This document shows positions 35,212 to 43,332 of a DNA stretch of 64,000 nucleotides, piece by piece; position 1 is the first letter of the stretch, and each line of letters starts with the position of its first letter. The notes beneath the pieces were generated by a model, which was not told where the DNA came from, made no database searches, and was given only the letters and a program-made list of their open reading frames with translations. Made by a program: the position numbers and the translations under genes. This stretch comes from Sporosarcina ureae (GTDB lineage Bacteria > Bacillota > Bacilli > Bacillales_A > Planococcaceae): positions 2,137,001-2,201,000 of the forward strand of contig NZ_CP015109.1 of NCBI RefSeq assembly GCF_002082015.1, in the 5' to 3' direction.

Positions 35212-37404
35212 TCAGTCGTCCAATTTCAAACCTTTCAACGCATCTGCAAATGGATTGTTAATAGGTTCATCATCATTATTCTTTTTCAAATATTTCTGTA
35301 CATCACGCTTGTTGACTTTACCTTTTGAATTTTTCTCGCGACGTGCCTTAAATGTAGAGAGCTTTTCGCGATAACCACACTTACACGTAAAGATTTGTCC
35401 TTCACCTTCACCGCGTAGCTCCATCTTCTTCTTACACTGCGGACAACGTGCGTTTGTGACGCGGGAGACGTTTTTACGGTGACCACATTCACGATCCTGA
35501 CAAACGAGCATCTTGCCATGTTTGCCGTTTACTTCAAGCATCGGCTTCCCGCAGTCTGGACATGTTTTTGTTGAAATATTATCATGTTTAAACTTTGCAT
35601 CACTCGCTTTAATCTCTGACACAATTTCTTTCGTATAGCGCTTCATTTCATTAATGAACGCTTCTTTTTTTAACTGTCCTTTGGCGATTTTCTCTAATTT
35701 CAGTTCCCACTCAGCTGTTAGCAAAGGGGATTTCAATTCGTCTGGTACTAATTCGAGCAACTGTTTTCCTTTGTTCGTAACATGGATGTCTTTGCCGCGT
35801 TTTTCGATCAAGAAGGAGTTGAAGAGTTTGTCGATAATATCAGCACGTGTTGCGACGGTCCCGAGTCCGCCGGTGGACTTCAAAGTGTCTGCGAGTTTCT
35901 TATCCTGTAAACCCATATACTTCGTTGGGTTTTCCATAGCGGATAGTAGTGTCGCTTCATTGAAACGAGCTGGGGGCTTTGTTTGCCCAGATGTTTCTTT
36001 GATGAGTTTGATGTCGAGCCGATCACCTGCTACGAGCTTAGGTAATAATTGTTCTTTTGTGTCTTGTTCAGCTTCTTCTTCGTCAAATTGGTTGTTATAT
36101 ACTTCTTTCCAACCAGCAGTCAAAATGGTTTTACCACGTGCTGTGAATCTTTCATCTGCTATTCTTGCATGAACTGTTAATTGTTCGTATTCATGTGCTG
36201 GGAACAAAACAGCTAAGAATCGCTTGACGACTAGATCATAGATTTTCCGCTCGCGATCGGACAATTTATCAAGAAATACGATTTCTTCTGTCGGAATGAT
36301 TGCGTGATGATCGGATACTTTGCTGTCGTCAACGAAAGATTTACTCGTTTTAATTGGTTTCTTCAATATTTTATTCGCAAGAGAGCGATATTCGCCTATA
36401 CCGACTGTTTTCAAGCGCTCGGGGAGTGTGGCAACGAGATCATTTGAAAGGAAACGAGAGTCGGTGCGTGGATAGGTGAGTATTTTATGTTGTTCATATA
36501 ACTTTTGCATAATGTTGAGTGTATCTTTTGCTGAGTAGCCAAACATTTTATTGGCATCACGTTGCAATTCAGTCAAATCGTAAAGGCCTGGTGAGAAAGT
36601 TTTTTTCGCTTTCTTCTCGACACTTTCAATGATCGCTGGTTTTCCATCGACTTTTTTGACGATTGCGGATAGTTTGTCTCGATCAAATGAACGTGTATCG
36701 CCGGTTTTGGCATCTTGCCAAGTCAGTTTCAGTTTAGTGTCAGACTGTGCTTCGACGCCATAAAATGTTTTGGGACGGAAGGTGTTAATTTCTTCTTCGC
36801 GTTGTGCAATGATTGCGACGACAGGCGTCTGCACGCGTCCGCAGTTAAGTTGTGCGTTAAATTTGGTTGTCAGTGCTCGCGTAGCATTAAGACCGATATA
36901 CCAATCGGCTTCAGAACGTGCGACGGCTGCCTCGAATAAATTTTCATACGCTTTACCTGGCTTTAACTGGGCAAAACCATCTTTAATTGCTTTGTCCGTT
37001 ACGGATGAAATCCACAGACGCTTGATCGGCTTCTTCACCTTTGCTTTTTCAATGATCCAACGAGCAACTAACTCGCCTTCACGTCCCGCATCAGTACCGA
37101 TAATGATATCTGAAACGTCCGTACGAAGAAGTTGCGCTTTTACGGCATTGTATTGTCTGTTCGTTTGTTTGATGACCGTTAGTTTCAAATCCTCAGGCAT
37201 CATCGGCAGATCATCCAATTTCCACGTCTTGAATTTCGTATCGTAATTTTCAGGATCAGCGAGCGTTACTAAGTGTCCGAGTGCCCACGTCACGATATAT
37301 TTATCGCCTTCTAAATAGCCGTTACCTTTTTTATTGCAATTCAGCACACGGGCAATATCCCGCGCTACAGAAGGTTTCTCCGCCAGTACTACACTTTTTT
37401 TCAT
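35212..37404 (-). CDS. topB: DNA topoisomerase III TopB
   Basis: Type IA topoisomerase of 730 residues. The Toprim domain has E9 (LAEKPS) and D105 (GTDAGREGE); the nucleophile is Y311 in ILTYPRTDSRFLS. The C-terminus carries zinc-ribbon cysteines: CPDC/CQDREC (about 627-648) and CPQC/CKC, then a basic tail. It relaxes single-stranded regions and decatenates. The gene has a SigA promoter and a structured leader. ATG after AAAAAGGAG. Confidence 0.95.
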   Translation of the reverse strand: MKKSVVLAEKPSVARDIARVLNCNKKGNGYLEGDKYIVTWALGHLVTLADPENYDTKFKTWKLDDLPMMPEDLKLTVIKQTNRQYNAVKAQLLRTDVSDIIIGTDAGREGELVARWIIEKAKVKKPIKRLWISSVTDKAIKDGFAQLKPGKAYENLFEAAVARSEADWYIGLNATRALTTKFNAQLNCGRVQTPVVAIIAQREEEINTFRPKTFYGVEAQSDTKLKLTWQDAKTGDTRSFDRDKLSAIVKKVDGKPAIIESVEKKAKKTFSPGLYDLTELQRDANKMFGYSAKDTLNIMQKLYEQHKILTYPRTDSRFLSNDLVATLPERLKTVGIGEYRSLANKILKKPIKTSKSFVDDSKVSDHHAIIPTEEIVFLDKLSDRERKIYDLVVKRFLAVLFPAHEYEQLTVHARIADERFTARGKTILTAGWKEVYNNQFDEEEAEQDTKEQLLPKLVAGDRLDIKLIKETSGQTKPPARFNEATLLSAMENPTKYMGLQDKKLADTLKSTGGLGTVATRADIIDKLFNSFLIEKRGKDIHVTNKGKQLLELVPDELKSPLLTAEWELKLEKIAKGQLKKEAFINEMKRYTKEIVSEIKASDAKFKHDNISTKTCPDCGKPMLEVNGKHGKMLVCQDRECGHRKNVSRVTNARCPQCKKKMELRGEGEGQIFTCKCGYREKLSTFKARREKNSKGKVNKRDVQKYLKKNNDDEPINNPFADALKGLKLDD

Positions 37405-37433
37405 ATAATGAACTCCTTTTTATATACATGTCG

Positions 37434-37485
37434 AAAAACTCCTCCAACAGATAAGGTTTCTGGCCTTATGCTATATGAAGGAGTT
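37434..37485 (-). promoter_or_regulatory. Terminator-like hairpin in the topB leader (attenuator candidate)
   Basis: Reading the minus strand: AACTCCTT (37478-37485) can pair with the GGAGGAGTT arm (37437-37445). An inner ATAAGG/CCTTAT stem lies within, and TTTTTC follows. The same AACTCCTT arm is perfectly complementary to AAGGAGTT at the topB ribosome site (37411-37418). Confidence 0.5.
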
Positions 37486-37496
37486 ACTTACTAAAA

Positions 37497-37525
37497 AGTG
37501 TAAACTAGTCCGGAAGTTTCGTCAA
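37497..37525 (-). promoter_or_regulatory. topB promoter
   Basis: Minus strand TTGACG (37520-37525), 17 bases, TACACT (37497-37502). Start of transcription is expected near 37490, just before the leader hairpin. Confidence 0.6.
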
Positions 37526-37700
37526 TTAAGGGAGACGTATACGTTTTGTGAGATCATTACTAGACATATAGGAGTTGTAAAGTGGAAAGTAAAAATGAAT
37601 CCAGAATAGGGCTCGATATGCAGGATGGAGTGAAAATACAAGACTGAACACATAATCTTTTTGTATACTGTATATAACACTATAGAAACGAGGGATTTCC

Positions 37701-38138
37701 ATGTCAGAATTAAAAGAACGTTTAATGGCCGATATAAAGACAGCGATGAAAGAAAAAGACACAATGAAAAAAGGTGTCATCAATTTATTGCGTGCAGGTC
37801 TACAGAATGAATCACTTGAATTAAAGCGTGAACTGACGAAAGAAGAAGAAATCAAAATCGTTCAGCGTGAACTCAAGCAAACAAAACAATCACTCGAAGA
37901 AGGTCAAAAAGCCAATCGCGAAGACATCGTGGAAGCGGAAAAAGCAAAAATTGCGATTGTGGAGTCCTATTTGCCGAAACAGATGAATGTGGAAGAAGTA
38001 AAAGAGCTAATTGCTTCATTAGGTATTTCAAAAGACGCCTCAATGGGTCAGACCATAGGCGTTGTAATGAAGGAAGTTGCTGGTCGTGCGGAAGGAAAGA
38101 CGGTTTCGCAGGCAGTTAAAGAATATTTGCAGAATTGA
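37701..38138 (+). CDS. yqeY: GatB/YqeY domain protein
   Basis: A 145-residue protein of the YqeY family, related to the tRNA-binding tail of GatB. It has the opening LKERLMADIKTAMKEKDTMKKGVINLLRA and a C-terminal helical part ending MGQTIGVVMKEVAGRAEG..VSQAVKEYL. Function is not firmly known; a role in amidotransferase-linked tRNA binding is presumed. Monocistronic with terminator. Confidence 0.88.
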   Translation: MSELKERLMADIKTAMKEKDTMKKGVINLLRAGLQNESLELKRELTKEEEIKIVQRELKQTKQSLEEGQKANREDIVEAEKAKIAIVESYLPKQMNVEEVKELIASLGISKDASMGQTIGVVMKEVAGRAEGKTVSQAVKEYLQN

Positions 38139-38146
38139 TCTACGAA

Positions 38147-38195
38147 TAAAGAACTAGACGACAAGTAGTGTACTTGCCATCTAGTTCTTTTATTT
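38147..38195. terminator. Bidirectional terminator between yqeY and the convergent lipoprotein gene
   Basis: AAAGAACTAGA ... TCTAGTTCTTT outer stem with an inner CAAGTA/TACTTG stem; A/T runs on both flanks. It slightly overlaps the end of the minus-strand gene. Confidence 0.8.
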
Positions 38196-38792
38196 TTCAA
38201 ATGAAGCCCGTAATACATAGACCACGTCGTATTCTTTTAATTCGTCTAAATAACCTTCTTTTTGTTCATAGAAATCGGAAGATAATGCACTTGTCGGTGA
38301 ACCTTCTGTTGTAGAAGTGTAGATAATACCTGCCAATAACATGTTGTCCGAAAGAAGTAAACCTTCTTGTGGATTGGTATTAAATAAAGTCGCCATGTCT
38401 TTCAAAGTTTTCAGTTCTTCTTGGTTACTAACACTTGCTGCACCCTTAGCGTCACTTACGCTTGCGGAGAATAATAGTTGTTCTTCGAGCGTTTGTGTAA
38501 CTGTGAAAACGATGCTCCCTTTCGTTGACTCTCCAGGCATTGGAGTAGATAGTTCGCTGATAGGTTCTGCAACTTTCTTGCCTTCTTCATACTTTTCTAC
38601 CCAAAGCGTTACCTTTTTATAGTTTTGATCAGCAGTATAATCAAAGACCAATGCAGTATTGGCAGCTGTTTCAAGTATTTGATTTTCACGATCTGTAAGT
38701 TCAGGTATCGTCAATTTATTTGTATCGGTTGCTGCACATGCAGTGAGAAATAATAGGCAGCTTAAAATCGTAATACTCATCCATTTTTTCAT
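38190..38792 (-). CDS. Lipoprotein, unknown function
   Basis: A 200-residue lipoprotein: MKKWMSITILSCLLFLTAC with lipobox LTAC (Cys19). The mature part alternates polar and hydrophobic residues and looks beta-rich (VTLWVEKYEEGKKV; GSIVFTVTQTLEEQLLFSASV), with a C-terminal YDVVYVLRASF. No family recognised. RBS AGAAGGAGG. Confidence 0.72.
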   Translation of the reverse strand: MKKWMSITILSCLLFLTACAATDTNKLTIPELTDRENQILETAANTALVFDYTADQNYKKVTLWVEKYEEGKKVAEPISELSTPMPGESTKGSIVFTVTQTLEEQLLFSASVSDAKGAASVSNQEELKTLKDMATLFNTNPQEGLLLSDNMLLAGIIYTSTTEGSPTSALSSDFYEQKEGYLDELKEYDVVYVLRASFEK

Positions 38793-38820
38793 CGCATACG
38801 CCTCCTTCTCTATGTAGTTT

Positions 38821-38829
38821 ATTATAGCA
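38821..38829 (-). promoter_or_regulatory. Extended -10 promoter of the lipoprotein gene
   Basis: Minus strand TGCTATAAT, about 30 bases upstream of the start; no clear -35. Confidence 0.45.
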
Positions 38830-39206
38830 TTTTACGTTACTGTCTGACATAATTCAGTATTTTTATAAGTTTTAATAGAAATGTTCATATTCGTATTGAA
38901 TAAATAATGCTTAGATAAAAAGGTAGTAATTAGTCAAGCTGATGCAAAAGAATAAAAGTTATTGCTGAAGCTTACGTATCTAAGGAATTTTGCTGTTTCA
39001 TGTATGTGATTTTTAAGAACAAGTTATGACTTTTCATAGTGAGTTAAATGAATTTATTAGGGATTTTATTATAAATAAAAATGATAAATAACATTTACTT
39101 TATGATTTAATCTTTACTATTTAATAAAACGTGATAAAGTTAATAGAGAACAGCCTGCTTGCTAGCTAATGAAAAGGTAGGTAAATGATAAAATGGAGTG
39201 GTAATT
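38830..39206. other. AT-rich intergenic region without recognisable genes
   Basis: About 375 bases, strongly AT-rich, stops in all frames. TTTACT and TTGAAT-like tracts are frequent, but no convincing promoter, RNA or repeat is seen. Confidence 0.5.
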
Positions 39207-40439
39207 TTGGTAAAAAGTGCTATTATGGAAAAACAAAAACAACAAGAAGGAATTATGCAAATTCCCGAATGGTGGACTTGTCCAGAAGGGCATGAAGAAT
39301 TACAAAAAGCTGCACATGCGTTAGGCGAGAAAGAACTGCTGCCGCGTGCACTTATTTCTGATCAACAGAGAAGTTACCCACGTGAAAGTTTACGTGAAGT
39401 TGCGAAGTCTGGTTATTCGGCTGTAACCATCCCGGTTGAAGCGGGTGGTCTGAAAGACGGATTCACAGCATTTGCAGTACTTTCCGAAAGCTTTGCACAT
39501 TACTGCCCGTCTACGACGATGTGCTGGGTTATGCATATGACAACAGCGCATACGATCTATGAAGCAGGGACAGAAGAACAGCGTCAACGTTTACTGCCAC
39601 GCTTGCGTGACGGACAAATTGGTGGTCTAGCATTTAGTGAACGAGCAACGGGAGGTCACTTCTGGAATATCGGTAGTAAAGCGATCCGAAATACGAATGG
39701 GTATTTATTGGACGCGGAAAAGTCATTCGTTACAAGTGGTGGAGAGGCAGACTTTTATTTAGTCGCCACAACGTCACCTGAAACAGATGACCCGGATAAC
39801 TTGATGTTCTTATTGGTCGAAAATGATCAGCGAGGTGTTGAAGCATTCCCGTTCGATGCAATGGGACTACGTGGAAACGCAAGTGGGCCAATGAACTTTA
39901 AAAATGTGCAAGTAGCTCTTGAAAATCGTATCGGTGGCGAAGGTGGCATGGGCTATTTCAACGACAACACGATCGATCCTCTATTTTTACTAGGTTCAGC
40001 AGCTTGCTGGGTAGGTATTGCTCAAGGTGCTCTGAATATGGCGACAAATGGCGCTAAACGCAGAGTACACGCAGATACAGGATCATCTGTAACGGACTAC
40101 CAAGTCATTCGTCATGAGTTAGCGAAGGCACAGATCAAAGTAGATAGCGCACGCAGTATGTTGTATCGCACAGCGGAAGCGATGGATCGTTGCACTAAAG
40201 AAGGTAAAGAATTGTCGGAGTGTTTGTATCCATTATGGCAGCTAAAGACACATGCGGCAGATATGGTAATTGATGTTACCAACTCGGCGTTGCAAGTATC
40301 TGGTGGCCGTGGTTATATGACAGGTCAGGTAGAAAAGTTTGTGCGCGACGGGCGTGCTGGTGCTATTATGGGACCAACAAATGAAGTCTTGCGTGAGTGG
40401 ATCGGCCGTACAATGATTGAAGTTCCTTGGATGGATTAA
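39207..40439 (+). CDS. Acyl-CoA dehydrogenase family protein, non-canonical active site
   Basis: A roughly 410-residue flavoprotein with acyl-CoA dehydrogenase fold. The N-terminal helical domain ends near PSTTMCWVMHMTTA, FAD/substrate segments LAFSERATGGHFWN and FVTSGG follow, and the C-terminal helical domain ends GRGYMTGQVEKFVRDGRAG. The usual Y-E-G-T segment with the catalytic Glu reads IMGPTNEV, so the base is missing from its common place. It may be a monooxygenase-like or differently configured member. Start uncertain: TTG 39207 is best spaced from TGGAGTG, with ATG alternatives at 39225 and 39255. Confidence 0.78.
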   Translation: MVKSAIMEKQKQQEGIMQIPEWWTCPEGHEELQKAAHALGEKELLPRALISDQQRSYPRESLREVAKSGYSAVTIPVEAGGLKDGFTAFAVLSESFAHYCPSTTMCWVMHMTTAHTIYEAGTEEQRQRLLPRLRDGQIGGLAFSERATGGHFWNIGSKAIRNTNGYLLDAEKSFVTSGGEADFYLVATTSPETDDPDNLMFLLVENDQRGVEAFPFDAMGLRGNASGPMNFKNVQVALENRIGGEGGMGYFNDNTIDPLFLLGSAACWVGIAQGALNMATNGAKRRVHADTGSSVTDYQVIRHELAKAQIKVDSARSMLYRTAEAMDRCTKEGKELSECLYPLWQLKTHAADMVIDVTNSALQVSGGRGYMTGQVEKFVRDGRAGAIMGPTNEVLREWIGRTMIEVPWMD

Positions 40440-40452
40440 TTAAATCAAATCA

Positions 40453-40496
40453 AAACAGTCACCTGTAGAGTGTATCTACCGGTGATTGTTTTTTAT
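40453..40496 (+). terminator. Terminator after the acyl-CoA dehydrogenase-like gene
   Basis: AACAGTCACC (40454-40463) pairs with GGTGATTGTT (40481-40490), inner GTAGA/TCTAC, then T run. Confidence 0.82.
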
Positions 40497-40532
40497 ATGG
40501 TATATCCTAGTGAGTGGGAGAGCGCTGTACAG

Positions 40533-40680
40533 TTTCGCTCATTAATTCGTATAAAGCGATCATCGTGTCCGTTCAATCGCTCTAAGATCGTGTCTGAGCG
40601 CTCTATCAGCGCATACAACCGCTCTACTTCGCTCCATAAGCGATCATTACTAGCCGTCTAACCGCTCAATGCATACAGTA
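40533..40680. repeat. Degenerate 21-bp tandem array with CGCTCT core
   Basis: Cores CGCTCA 40536, CGATCA 40557, CGCTCT 40578, 40599 and 40620, and CGATCA 40641 lie exactly 21 bases apart; a shifted CGCTCA is at 40673. Half-period copies (CGTGTC 40589, CGCATA 40610, CGCTCC 40630) give a roughly 10.5-bp helical phase. It fills the space between two convergent genes. Confidence 0.6.
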
Positions 40681-40702
40681 GTCAGTCACGCCGTCTGCAC
40701 TA

Positions 40703-42220
40703 CTACTCCAATAAACCTTTTTCTTTCAAAAATGCCTCTGCCACTTTTTTCGCTTTGGCACCTTCTGCGTTCACTTGATAATTCATTTCACGCATTTCAT
40801 CATCTGTCACGATTCCGGCAAGACTATTTAATGCTTCCTCAAGCTCTGGATACTTCTCCAGTGTTTCTTGACGAAGCAATGGCGCGCCTTGATATGGAGG
40901 GAATAGTTCTTTGTCGTCTTCGAGAACTGTCAATTCGTATTCGCGTAGCTCGCTATCTGTCGAATAAGCATCCATTAAATTGATTTCACCCGCTTCAATT
41001 GCCTGATAGCGTAGCTTCGGCTCCATCGTTTGGATAGAAGGGAACGTGATACCATAAAGCTTCTGAATGCCTAGGTATCCATCTTCACGGTCATTAAATT
41101 CGAGAGTGAAACCTGCCTTCACAGCTTTCTCGACTGCGGCCAGATCAGATATCGTTTTCAGTCCGTACTCTTCTTGGAACGCTTTGGAGACAGCGAGTGT
41201 GTACGTATTGTTGAAGGACATCGGTGTCAGGAACGCCATGTCAAATTGTTCGTCGAGTCCTTTTCGTGCTTGCTCATACACTTCGTCGCGGTCGTTACTA
41301 ACAGCTTCATCCTTTAAGAACTCGGATATAGCGGTACCTGTAAACTCGGGATACAAATCGATACTTCCTGATTTCAGCGCGTTGAAGACGAATGAAGTTT
41401 TACCGAGTCCAGGTTTTAATTCGACGGAAAGGTCGGTTTGGTCTTCAATTAATGATTTATACATATTGATGAGGATCTCAGGTTCTGCCCCAAGCTTGGC
41501 TCCGATGACTATTTCATTTTTGGAGTTACCTCCTATGAATGGTGCAGCAATCATCAAAACAGCCGCAATCATGAATAGGGTAAATGCGGTAATAGCTTTC
41601 CTGAATGAAAGACCTTCGAATAGCTTTAACAAATAATCGAAGAATAATGCAAGTAACGCTGCAGGTATAGCACCTAGTACGATTAATGATGGATTATTAC
41701 GATCAATCCCAAGTAAAATCAAATCACCTAGACCACCCGCGCCAATCAAAGCAGCTAATGTTGCAGTGCCGACGATCAGTACCATCGATGTGCGAATACC
41801 TGCCATAATAATCGGCATGGCAAGTGGTAATTCAACTTTCATCAGCCGCTTTCGTGTATTCATTCCCATTGCAGTGGCTGCTTCTCGCAGGGAAGGATCA
41901 ACTTCTTTAATGCCTGTGTATGTATTGCGTAAAATGGGTAACAATGCATAGACTACTAGCGCAATAATAGCGGGTATTTTTCCAATACCGAATAAGGGAA
42001 TTAATAGGCCGAGTAGTGCAAGAGAAGGAACCGTCTGCAGTACGGCACTGACTCCAATGACAGATTCCGCTATTTTCCGCCGATTTGTCAAATAGATACC
42101 TAGTGGGACTGCGATTAGCACTGCAATTAATAAGGAAATTAATGAAATCTGTATATGTTCGATCAGTGCTTCCAGTAATTGACCATGTCTGTTTTGGAAA
42201 ACATCTAAAAAGTTATTCAT
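40703..42220 (-). CDS. ABC transporter permease/substrate-binding fusion (OpuB/OpuC or EgtU type)
   Basis: A 505-residue fusion. The N-terminal 210 residues form a six-helix permease with EAA-type loop LREAATAMGMNTRKRLMKVELP. After a seventh helix, residues from about 232 (EIVIGAKLGAEPEILINMYK) make an OpuAC-type binding domain with PGLGKTSFVFNALKSGSIDLYPEFTGT (spanning about 272-298) and the later MDAYSTDSEL. Candidates are glycine betaine, choline, carnitine or ergothioneine; the fused layout is shared by EgtU. It overlaps the ATPase gene by 8 bases. Confidence 0.85.
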   Translation of the reverse strand: MNNFLDVFQNRHGQLLEALIEHIQISLISLLIAVLIAVPLGIYLTNRRKIAESVIGVSAVLQTVPSLALLGLLIPLFGIGKIPAIIALVVYALLPILRNTYTGIKEVDPSLREAATAMGMNTRKRLMKVELPLAMPIIMAGIRTSMVLIVGTATLAALIGAGGLGDLILLGIDRNNPSLIVLGAIPAALLALFFDYLLKLFEGLSFRKAITAFTLFMIAAVLMIAAPFIGGNSKNEIVIGAKLGAEPEILINMYKSLIEDQTDLSVELKPGLGKTSFVFNALKSGSIDLYPEFTGTAISEFLKDEAVSNDRDEVYEQARKGLDEQFDMAFLTPMSFNNTYTLAVSKAFQEEYGLKTISDLAAVEKAVKAGFTLEFNDREDGYLGIQKLYGITFPSIQTMEPKLRYQAIEAGEINLMDAYSTDSELREYELTVLEDDKELFPPYQGAPLLRQETLEKYPELEEALNSLAGIVTDDEMREMNYQVNAEGAKAKKVAEAFLKEKGLLE

Positions 42221-43163
42221 TAGATGTTCCTCCTTTCAGCGACTGCTCTGCTAGAAATTGTAGAATACCTTTTCGGGTAACCATTCCAACGATTTGTTCA
42301 TCTTGTTTAATCGCTACTTGATCTTCAGAAGCTAAGAATTGCAAGAGCGGTTCCCATTCGGTATCAATAGGGATGGCAAAAGCTAGTGACAGATCTGTCG
42401 GAATTTCTTCTATATGATCCGCAATAGAAAATGTGCGTGCTACAGCTGATGCGGTAAACTCGCGCACGAATGGTGAAGCAGGTTTCGTGAGGATCTCTTG
42501 TGGTGTTGCAATTTGCTCAATCTTACCCTGATTCATAATACAGACACGATCACCTAGTTTAAATGCTTCCTGTAAATCATGTGTGACAAATACAATCGTT
42601 TTTTGGATCCGATTTTGTAAGTCTAACAAATCATCTTGCAATTTTGAGCGACTGATTGGGTCTAGTGCACTGAATGGCTCATCCATTAATAGAATGTCTG
42701 GGTCTGCAGCGAGTGCGCGCACGACACCGATTCTTTGTTGCTGGCCACCTGATAATTCATGGGGTTTACGCTTGCGGTATACTTCGGGATCCAATCCGAC
42801 CATTTCAAGTAATTCCGTTACGCGTGCGCGGATGTCTTTCTTTTTCCAACCGACCAGTTCGGGGACAACTGCAATATTTTCCTCAATCGTCATATGTGGA
42901 AACAGTGCGATTTGCTGCAATACATACCCGATTTGCCAACGAAGCTCATGGATCGGATAATCACTGATCCGCTTACGATCAAGCCAAATCGTTCCTTTTG
43001 TCAGTGGGATCAGTCGGTTAATCATCTTAAGCGTTGTCGTCTTCCCACAACCACTCGGTCCGACTACCACGAGAAACTCCCCTCGCTTAATTTCTAAACT
43101 TACTGAATCCACGGCTAAGCGAGACATATCATAACTCTTTGATACTTCGTCGAAACGAATCAT
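42213..43163 (-). CDS. ABC transporter ATP-binding protein with C-terminal CBS region (OpuCA/EgtV type)
   Basis: Import ATPase, 316 residues. Walker A GPSGCGKTT, Q-loop VLQQIALFPHMT, signature LSGGQQQRIG, Walker B ILLMDEPFSALD, switch FVTHD. The C-terminal 80 residues contain one CBS-like segment (VAIKQDEQIVGMVTRKGIL) as in osmoprotectant importers. ATG 43163 follows GAGGGAGGG; an upstream in-frame ATG lacks support. First gene of a two-gene operon. Confidence 0.88.
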   Translation of the reverse strand: MIRFDEVSKSYDMSRLAVDSVSLEIKRGEFLVVVGPSGCGKTTTLKMINRLIPLTKGTIWLDRKRISDYPIHELRWQIGYVLQQIALFPHMTIEENIAVVPELVGWKKKDIRARVTELLEMVGLDPEVYRKRKPHELSGGQQQRIGVVRALAADPDILLMDEPFSALDPISRSKLQDDLLDLQNRIQKTIVFVTHDLQEAFKLGDRVCIMNQGKIEQIATPQEILTKPASPFVREFTASAVARTFSIADHIEEIPTDLSLAFAIPIDTEWEPLLQFLASEDQVAIKQDEQIVGMVTRKGILQFLAEQSLKGGTSNE

Positions 43164-43265
43164 AAAAAATCCCTCCCTCATAATTATAATTTTCACATAG
43201 TAATAGAAAAATAGGAAGTCATATACTTTTTAAATGTGATAAAAAGAAGTGCGATGTAATACGCT

Positions 43266-43285
43266 GTTCATTCTCCGTTCATCTT
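43266..43285 (+). promoter_or_regulatory. HssR-like direct repeat before the hrtBA-like genes
   Basis: GTTCATTCT (43266-43274), two bases, GTTCATCTT (43277-43285). It resembles the GTTCATATT-N2-GTTCATATT box recalled for HssR. A TACAAT (43293-43298) follows as -10, placing the repeat over the -35 region. Confidence 0.6.
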
Positions 43286-43332
43286 CGCAAGATACAATAG
43301 GGGTATAAAGAACACATACGGAGGCAATCGAA

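Noticed and set aside
40470..40661. 63-codon frame with Arg-Ser every seven residues
   Set aside because: It is the 21-bp repeat array read in one frame; it overlaps the preceding terminator and has no ribosome site.
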